From: Bradyrhizobium sp. SSBR45G
GTDB lineage: Bacteria > Pseudomonadota > Alphaproteobacteria > Rhizobiales > Xanthobacteraceae
Assembly (NCBI RefSeq): GCF_030159255.1
Contig: NZ_BSCT01000001.1
Span: 558,001-622,000 of the forward strand
Direction: 5' to 3'
Length of the DNA stretch: 64,000 nucleotides
Part shown: one piece after another, positions 59,268-64,000 of the stretch
Layout: every line of letters starts with the position of its first letter
Numbering within the stretch: the stretch's first letter is position 1
Program-made: the position numbers and the translations under genes
Notes under the pieces: generated by a model
Told to the model about the DNA's origin: nothing
The model's input: only the letters and a program-made list of their open reading frames with translations
Database searches by the model: none

Positions 59268-60158
59268 ATGCATCACCCCGCTTCGAAACTGATGGCCGCG
59301 CTCTGGATGACCGGCTGGCTCAGCCTGATGCTGGTGATGGCGGTGGCCGGGCGCGAGGCCATGCGCGAGCTCAACGTCTTCGAGCTGATGGAGCTGCGCT
59401 GCCTGATCGGCCTCGTGATGCTGTCACCGGTCATCGCGCTCAGCGGCGGCTTGGCCACGCTCCGCACCACGCGGCTGAAGCTGCACACCGCCCGCAACCT
59501 GATCCACTATGGCGCGCAGCTCGGCTGGTTCTTCGCGCTGACGCTGATCCCGATCGGCCAGGTCGTCGCGATCGAGTTCACGATGCCGATCTGGACCGCC
59601 CTGCTCGCAGCGACGTTCCTTGGCGAGCGCATCACCCTGTTCAAGCTCGCAGCCATCGTGCTCGGTCTCGTCGGCGTCGTCGTGATCGTTCGTCCTGACA
59701 CTGGCGCGATCAATCCGGGCCAGCTCATCGCCCTCGCGGCCGCCGTGGGCTTCGGCATCTCGATCGCGCTGGTCAAGTTCCTGACCCGCACCGAGCCGAC
59801 CGTCTCGATCATCTTCTGGATGCTGGCAGTGCAATCGGTGGCCGGGCTCGTTCCGACGCTGCTGTTGTGGACGTGGCCATCGGCCACCGCCTGGGGGTGG
59901 ATCGTCGTCGTCGCCTTGTGCGGCACCTTCTCGCACTTCTGCATGGCGCGGGCGATGCTCTATGCCGACGCCACCATCGTGATACCGATGGACTTCCTGC
60001 GGGTGCCGCTGACCGCGACGGTCGGCTGGCTGGTATATTCGGAGCGTCTTGACGGCTTCACGGTGCTCGGCGCCGTGCTGATTCTGGCGGGCAATCTGTT
60101 GAACCTGCGTCCACCGCAGCCTCAGCCGGTGCCGGTCCATCGATCGTCGCAAGGCTGA
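59268..60158 (+). CDS. DMT-family (EamA) transporter
   Basis: The 296-residue protein has about ten hydrophobic helices in two EamA repeats. Clear examples are LMAALWMTGWLSLMLVMAVA, FALTLIPIGQVVAIEFTMPI (with the family's xFT.Pi..all...lgE pattern continuing TALLAATFLGERITLFKLAA) and, in the second half, ATIVIPMDFLRVPLTATVGW and LDGFTVLGAVLILAGNLLNL. Such drug/metabolite transporters export or import small molecules such as amino acids or nucleosides; the substrate is unknown. An upstream in-frame start at 59199 adds 23 atypical residues, so ATG 59268 is preferred. Confidence 0.9.
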   Translation: MHHPASKLMAALWMTGWLSLMLVMAVAGREAMRELNVFELMELRCLIGLVMLSPVIALSGGLATLRTTRLKLHTARNLIHYGAQLGWFFALTLIPIGQVVAIEFTMPIWTALLAATFLGERITLFKLAAIVLGLVGVVVIVRPDTGAINPGQLIALAAAVGFGISIALVKFLTRTEPTVSIIFWMLAVQSVAGLVPTLLLWTWPSATAWGWIVVVALCGTFSHFCMARAMLYADATIVIPMDFLRVPLTATVGWLVYSERLDGFTVLGAVLILAGNLLNLRPPQPQPVPVHRSSQG

Positions 60159-60366
60159 TCCCGGGTTCTCAGCGCGTCCCGCCTGATCGTCTGTGATACA
60201 TCTCACGGAACCGCCGGACTACACGTTTTCGGCGTTGGCTTCGCGCAACACTCGCAAACTGCTTTGTGGCGAAAACGAGATTTTTTGTTTGGGACCAAGA
60301 CTTTTCGGGCTGATCCGCGACTAATGCTGCAGTGATCGCTTCGCTTGATCGTTAGGGGATCTTCTG

Positions 60367-61827
60367 ATGCGCTTTCTCACCATCACCTTGTCGCTGCTTT
60401 GCGTGGTGCTGACCGCCGAAGCCGCCAAGGCCGACCGCCGCGTCGCCTTCGTGGTCGGCAACGGCGCCTACAAGACCGTGACGCAATTGCCGAACCCGCC
60501 GGTCGATGCCAAGGCCATGGCGGCGACCTTGCGCAATGTCGGATTCGATGTCGTCGAGGGCACCAATCTCACGCGCGACAAGATGACCGAAAAGCTGCTC
60601 GACTTCGGTCGCAAGGCACAGGGCGCCGACATCGCGGTGTTCTACTACGCCGGCCATGGCATCGCGATTGCCGGGACCAACTATCTGCTGCCGGTCGACG
60701 CCGATCTCAAATCGGAAATAGACGTCAAGCTCGGCTCGGCGATCAACATCGACGTCACGCTCGACCAGACCATGGGCGACGCCAAGGTCAAGCTGGTGTT
60801 CCTCGATGCCTGCCGCGACAATCCGTTTGCCGCCAAGATCAAGTCGAACTCGCCGACCCGCAGCGTGTCGGTGCAGACCGGCCTTGCTGAAATGAAGTCG
60901 GGCGAAGGCACCTTGATCGCATTCGCGACGGGTCCCGGCCAGACGGCATTGGACGGTGATGCCGGCGCCAACAGCCCGTTCACCCGCGCGCTGATCTCGC
61001 ACATCGCCCAGCCCGGCGTGGAGATCCAGCAAGCGATGACTGCGGTGCGCGCCCAGGTCAATGAGGAGACCAGCAAGGGCCAGCTGCCGTGGGGGCACAC
61101 CAACCTGATCGGCGCGGTCTATCTCAACCCGGCGGCGGCTCCCGCCGCGACGGCGGCCACGGCCGGCACCACCCCGGTGGCCGCCGCGGCGAGCCCGACG
61201 GCGGCCGAGGCCGAGCTCGAGTTCTGGCGCTCGGTGAAGGACTCCAACAAGCCGGAGGAGCTCAACGCCTATCTGTCGACCTATCCGAACGGGCAATTCA
61301 AATCGCTGGCGATGGCGCGCATCGCCTCGATCGAGAGCGGCGCCGTGAACACCGCGACCCGCAACGTCGCCAAGGGCGTCGATCCCGCGACCTTCACCGA
61401 GGAAGGGACCCAGGTCAGCGAGGACCAGATCGGCCTCGACAAGACCAAGCGCCGCGACATCCAGCGCCGCCTGACCGGGCTCGGCTTCGACACCAAGATG
61501 ACCGGATTGTTCGATGACGAGACCCGCGGCGTGATGAAGCGCTGGCAGGCCGCCAGAGGCTATCCGTCGACCGGCTTCCTGACCAAGCTGCAGCACAAGG
61601 CCCTTCTTGCCGAGCCGCAGCCGGCGCCCGCGACCGCCGCAGTGGGCGACGAGGCCAAGCCGCGCCGGGCCAAGCCCGCCGGCAACGTCGCTGCCGGCAA
61701 CCCGCCGCCGCAGGGCGCGCCCGTCTACCGCAATCCGCCGCCGCAGGACAATGCCGGCAATGCCGCCGGCGCCGCCTTCATCGGCGGCATGATGGGCGGC
61801 GTGCTCGGCGGTGCCCTGCGACGGTAA
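60367..61827 (+). CDS. Secreted caspase-like (peptidase C14) protein with PG-binding-like domain, copy 1
   Basis: The 486-residue protein has a signal peptide (MRFLTITLSLLCVVLTAEAA, cleavage near AKAD). Residues 24-260 are a caspase-like p20 domain: RRVAFVVGNGAYKTV, catalytic His97 in FYYAGHGIAI and Cys149 in LVFLDACRDNPF. A Pro/Ala linker and a segment EFWRSVKDSNKPEELNAYLS follow, then SEDQIGLDKTKRRDIQRRLT and GFLTKLQHKALLAE (about 355-415), similar to a peptidoglycan-binding domain. The end is basic and Gly-rich (GAAFIGGMMGGVLGGALRR). Prokaryotic metacaspase-like proteases of this type probably act in the periplasm or outside; targets are unknown. The start has AGGGGATC upstream. A near copy follows. 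Confidence 0.9.
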   Translation: MRFLTITLSLLCVVLTAEAAKADRRVAFVVGNGAYKTVTQLPNPPVDAKAMAATLRNVGFDVVEGTNLTRDKMTEKLLDFGRKAQGADIAVFYYAGHGIAIAGTNYLLPVDADLKSEIDVKLGSAINIDVTLDQTMGDAKVKLVFLDACRDNPFAAKIKSNSPTRSVSVQTGLAEMKSGEGTLIAFATGPGQTALDGDAGANSPFTRALISHIAQPGVEIQQAMTAVRAQVNEETSKGQLPWGHTNLIGAVYLNPAAAPAATAATAGTTPVAAAASPTAAEAELEFWRSVKDSNKPEELNAYLSTYPNGQFKSLAMARIASIESGAVNTATRNVAKGVDPATFTEEGTQVSEDQIGLDKTKRRDIQRRLTGLGFDTKMTGLFDDETRGVMKRWQAARGYPSTGFLTKLQHKALLAEPQPAPATAAVGDEAKPRRAKPAGNVAAGNPPPQGAPVYRNPPPQDNAGNAAGAAFIGGMMGGVLGGALRR

Positions 61828-61849
61828 ATTCAACACATGCTTGCAGGCC

Positions 61850-61878
61850 AAAGCCCGCGCCCAACGGCGCGGGCTTTT
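61850..61878 (+). terminator. Rho-independent terminator
   Basis: AAAGCCCGCGCC (from 61850) pairs with GGCGCGGGCTTT across a 4-base loop, and TTTTT follows. It lies 23 bases after the stop of the first caspase-like gene and is the most canonical terminator in the window. Confidence 0.85.
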
Positions 61879-62001
61879 TGCATGGACCCCTGCCCCCCGG
61901 CTCCCACAACTGCTGATTTGACCTGGGCTGATCACGTCTTTTCAGTGTAGATATGATGGCGAATTTGCGTCGCCGATCATGCCTCGATGGGGGAATTTCA
62001 G

Positions 62002-63420
62002 ATGCGGGTGCTCAGCCTCATTCCGGCGCCGGTGCTGGCGTTGGTCATGTCCGTGCTCGCAGTCGGCGCCGCGCAGGCCGACCGTCGCGTGGCCTTCGTG
62101 GTCGGCAACGGCGCCTACAGGAACGTCGCGCAGCTGCCCAACCCGCCGGTCGATGCCAAGGCGATAGCAGTCACGCTGCGCAATGTCGGCTTCGACGTCG
62201 TCGAGGGCACCAATCTCACCCGCGAGCAGATGACCGAGAAGCTGCTCGAGTTCGGCCGCCGCAGCCAGGGCGCCGACGTCGCCGTGTTCTACTATGCCGG
62301 CCACGGCATCGCGATCTCCGGCACCAACTACCTGCTGCCCATCGATGCCGACATCAAGTCGGAGATGGACGCCAAGCTCGGCGCCGCCATCAATGTCGAC
62401 ATCACGCTCGACCAGACATTGGGCGATGCCAAGGTCAAGCTGGTGTTCCTCGACGCCTGCCGCGACAATCCGTTCGCCGCCAAGATCAGGTCGAGCGCAT
62501 CCACCCGCAGCGTCTCGGTGCAGACAGGCCTTGCCGAGATGAAATCCGGCGAGGGCACTCTGATCGCGTTCGCGACCGGCCCAGGGCAGACCGCGCTCGA
62601 CGGTGAGGCCGGCACCAACAGCCCGTTCACACGCGCCCTGATCGCGCACATCACCCAGCCAGGCCTCGAGATCCAGCAGGCCATGACCAAGGTCCGCGCC
62701 CAGGTCAACGAGGAGACCGGCAAGGGCCAGCTGCCCTGGGGCCATACCAACCTGATCGGCGCTGTCTATCTGAACCCGGCGGCGGCAGGAGCACCTGCCA
62801 GCGCCGCCCCGGCGGCCATTGCCGCGGTCCAGCCGGCAAACGACGTCGAGCTGGAATTCTGGCGCTCGGTCAAGGACTCCAACAAGGCCGAGGAGCTCAA
62901 GGCCTATCTGACCAACTATCCGAACGGTCAGTTCAGATCGCTGGCGCTGGCCCGGGTGGCGTCGCTCGACAATGGCCCGTCGACCACGACGCGCAACCTG
63001 ACGACCGGCGTCGATCCCCTGACCTTCACCGAAGAGGGCACGCAAGTCAGCGAGGACCAGATCGGTCTCGACAAGGGCCAGCGCCGCGACGTGCAGCGCC
63101 GGCTGACCGGGCTCGGCTTCGATACCAGGGTGAGCGGCAAGTTCGACGGCGACACCCGTGCCGTGCTCAAGCGCTGGCAGGCGGCGCGCGGCTATCCGTC
63201 GAGCGGCTATCTCACCAGGCTGCAGCACAAGGCCCTGCTGGCCGAGATCGTCCCGGCCGCTGCGACGGCCAGCGCCGACGAGGAGCGTCCGACCCGCCGG
63301 GCACAGCGCAGCAGCGGGGGTGGCGGCGGTGGCGGACATCATCGCGGCGGTCCGGACGCCGGTGCCGCCTTCATTGGCGGCATGATGGGCGGAATGCTCG
63401 GCGGTGCATTCCGCCGCTGA
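62002..63420 (+). CDS. Secreted caspase-like protein with PG-binding-like domain, copy 2
   Basis: This 472-residue paralogue of the 60367 product has the same parts: signal peptide (VLALVMSVLAVGAAQAD), p20-like domain with catalytic His101 in FYYAGHGIAI and Cys153 in LVFLDACRDNPF, the segment EFWRSVKDSNKAEELKAYLT, the peptidoglycan-binding-like SEDQIGLDKGQRRDVQRRLT and the Gly-rich basic end GAAFIGGMMGGMLGGAFRR. Most residues of the protease and C-terminal domains agree with copy 1, while linkers differ. ATG 62002 is preceded by GGGGGAATTTCAG and is preferred over ATG 61987. A terminator separates the two genes, so they are transcribed independently, a case of duplication with separate control. 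Confidence 0.9.
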   Translation: MRVLSLIPAPVLALVMSVLAVGAAQADRRVAFVVGNGAYRNVAQLPNPPVDAKAIAVTLRNVGFDVVEGTNLTREQMTEKLLEFGRRSQGADVAVFYYAGHGIAISGTNYLLPIDADIKSEMDAKLGAAINVDITLDQTLGDAKVKLVFLDACRDNPFAAKIRSSASTRSVSVQTGLAEMKSGEGTLIAFATGPGQTALDGEAGTNSPFTRALIAHITQPGLEIQQAMTKVRAQVNEETGKGQLPWGHTNLIGAVYLNPAAAGAPASAAPAAIAAVQPANDVELEFWRSVKDSNKAEELKAYLTNYPNGQFRSLALARVASLDNGPSTTTRNLTTGVDPLTFTEEGTQVSEDQIGLDKGQRRDVQRRLTGLGFDTRVSGKFDGDTRAVLKRWQAARGYPSSGYLTRLQHKALLAEIVPAAATASADEERPTRRAQRSSGGGGGGGHHRGGPDAGAAFIGGMMGGMLGGAFRR

Positions 63421-63474
63421 GCATCCGCGGTCTCCGGACAATCGCCGCTGCGACGCGGCTCGCGCGCAGGCCTT

Positions 63475-63505
63475 GAAGCGGCGGTGACTCACGCCCCGCC
63501 GCTTC
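63475..63505. terminator. Hairpin between convergent genes
   Basis: GAAGCGGCGG (63475-63484) and CCGCCGCTTC (63496-63505) form a perfect 10-bp stem around an 11-base loop, between the second caspase-like gene and the convergent BrnA-like gene. Confidence 0.6.
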
Positions 63506-63528
63506 CTTTGCCAGTCAGAGCACTTCAG

Positions 63529-63768
63529 TCACAGCCCCGCCGCCTTGCGCAGGGCGTCATTGATGCGGTCCTGCCAGCCGGGCCCTTCGGACTGGAAGTG
63601 CTCCAGCACGTCCTGATCGATCCGCAAGGTCACCTGCTCGCGGACACCCGGGACCGCCGTCTTCTTCGGCAGCGCCTCCACCGGCTTGGTCGTCACCTTC
63701 TTGAACGCTGCCTCCGCCTCGGTGCGGGGATCGGCGAGCGTGCGGGGGCGCCGGGGCTGGTCGGCCAT
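63529..63768 (-). CDS. BrnA-like antitoxin family protein, no toxin partner seen
   Basis: The 79-residue protein ends with REQVTLRIDQDVLEHFQSEG and PGWQDRINDALRKAAGL, the hallmark of the BrnA/DUF4415 ribbon-helix-helix family, which acts as DNA-binding antitoxin to the BrnT ribonuclease-like toxin. The N-terminal half is charged and disordered. No brnT-like gene is adjacent: upstream, two bases away, lies cysteine synthase, and downstream a convergent gene. It may be an orphan regulator or have a distant toxin. Its coupling to cysK suggests read-through expression from that promoter. Confidence 0.8.
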   Translation of the reverse strand: MADQPRRPRTLADPRTEAEAAFKKVTTKPVEALPKKTAVPGVREQVTLRIDQDVLEHFQSEGPGWQDRINDALRKAAGL

Positions 63769-63770
63769 GA

Positions 63771-64000
63771 TCAGATTCCTTCGAACAGCGCCGTGGAGAG
63801 ATAGCGCTCGGAGAACGACGGCACGATCGCCAGGATCGTCTTGCCGGCGCTCTCGGGCCGCTTGCCGATCTCGATCGCCGCAGCAATCGCCGCGCCGGAG
63901 GAGATGCCGCCTGCGATGCCCTCGTTGCGCGCCAGCGCGCGCGACGTGTCGATCGCGGTGGCGCTGTTGATCTTGACGATCTCGTCGATCACCGCCCGGT
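63771..64000 (-). CDS. cysK: Cysteine synthase, C-terminal part (cut by window edge)
   Basis: Only the last 75 or so residues are inside the window, and the gene continues beyond 64000. The sequence NEGIAGGISSGAAIAAAIEI contains the GISSGAA segment of O-acetylserine sulfhydrylase that binds the pyridoxal phosphate phosphate group, followed by KTILAIVPSFSERYLSTALF, the standard C-terminal motif. The enzyme makes cysteine from O-acetylserine and sulfide. In CysK the usual text is PSFGERYLST; here Ser replaces Gly, a minor change. It may be cysK or a paralogue. The stop is followed after two bases by the BrnA-like gene's ATG. Confidence 0.88.
   Translation of the reverse strand, partial: RAVIDEIVKINSATAIDTSRALARNEGIAGGISSGAAIAAAIEIGKRPESAGKTILAIVPSFSERYLSTALFEGI

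Overview
The window is high-GC DNA with a codon pattern and gene content typical of an alphaproteobacterium, most likely Bradyrhizobium or a close relative. The clues are a run of small hypothetical proteins of the kind common in that group, perfect EcfG-type (general stress response sigma) promoter sequences, an FNR/FixK-like site, a poly-HAMP hybrid kinase and an HWE-type kinase. No rRNA, tRNA, CRISPR array, insertion sequence or phage module was recognised. Both edges cut genes: an unrecognised membrane-anchored protein on the left and the C-terminus of cysteine synthase on the right.

Positions 1-10400 are accessory-like, with small genes and long spacers. They hold hypothetical proteins, an FkbM-type methyltransferase, several proteins under 60 residues, and a stress-flavoured group (PRC-barrel protein, DUF6894-like protein, Tat-signal SDR dehydrogenase). 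Positions 10400-18700 encode a very large soluble hybrid histidine kinase with eleven 92-residue HAMP-type repeats, followed 7 bases later by a REC-PAS-HWE kinase. A perfect EcfG promoter precedes the pair. Positions 18700-24060 hold a YdeP-like molybdopterin oxidoreductase, a DJ-1/PfpI protein, two small proteins (the first behind another perfect EcfG promoter) and a membrane-anchored GH3/NagZ-like hydrolase. Positions 24270-28085 are an overlapping DUF4173 membrane protein, OmpR-type regulator and histidine kinase. Positions 28362-33432 are a complete peptide-type ABC importer with its two ATPases fused, followed by an FAD oxidoreductase, a VOC protein, and a ferredoxin-type reductase coupled to a cytochrome b561/ethylbenzene-dehydrogenase-like fusion.

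The most distinctive region is 39732-56381, all on the plus strand. It encodes a type I secretion ABC exporter and its HlyD adaptor (with a long basic N-terminal extension), a TibC/Aah-type protein O-heptosyltransferase with TPR repeats, two paralogous Asn/Ala/Thr-rich proteins without signal peptides that share an identical His-rich C-terminal tail, and a 1409-residue protein made of two TPR-sulfotransferase modules. The two secreted-protein genes carry a duplicated leader element. I infer a dedicated system that exports two surface or extracellular proteins by type I secretion and decorates them with heptose and possibly sulfate. Each family is known, but I do not know of this combination having been described.

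Positions 57121-64000 hold a formyltransferase-family protein, two small exported proteins, a DMT-family transporter, a tandem pair of secreted caspase-like proteins with a peptidoglycan-binding-like domain, and an orphan BrnA-like antitoxin coupled to cysteine synthase.
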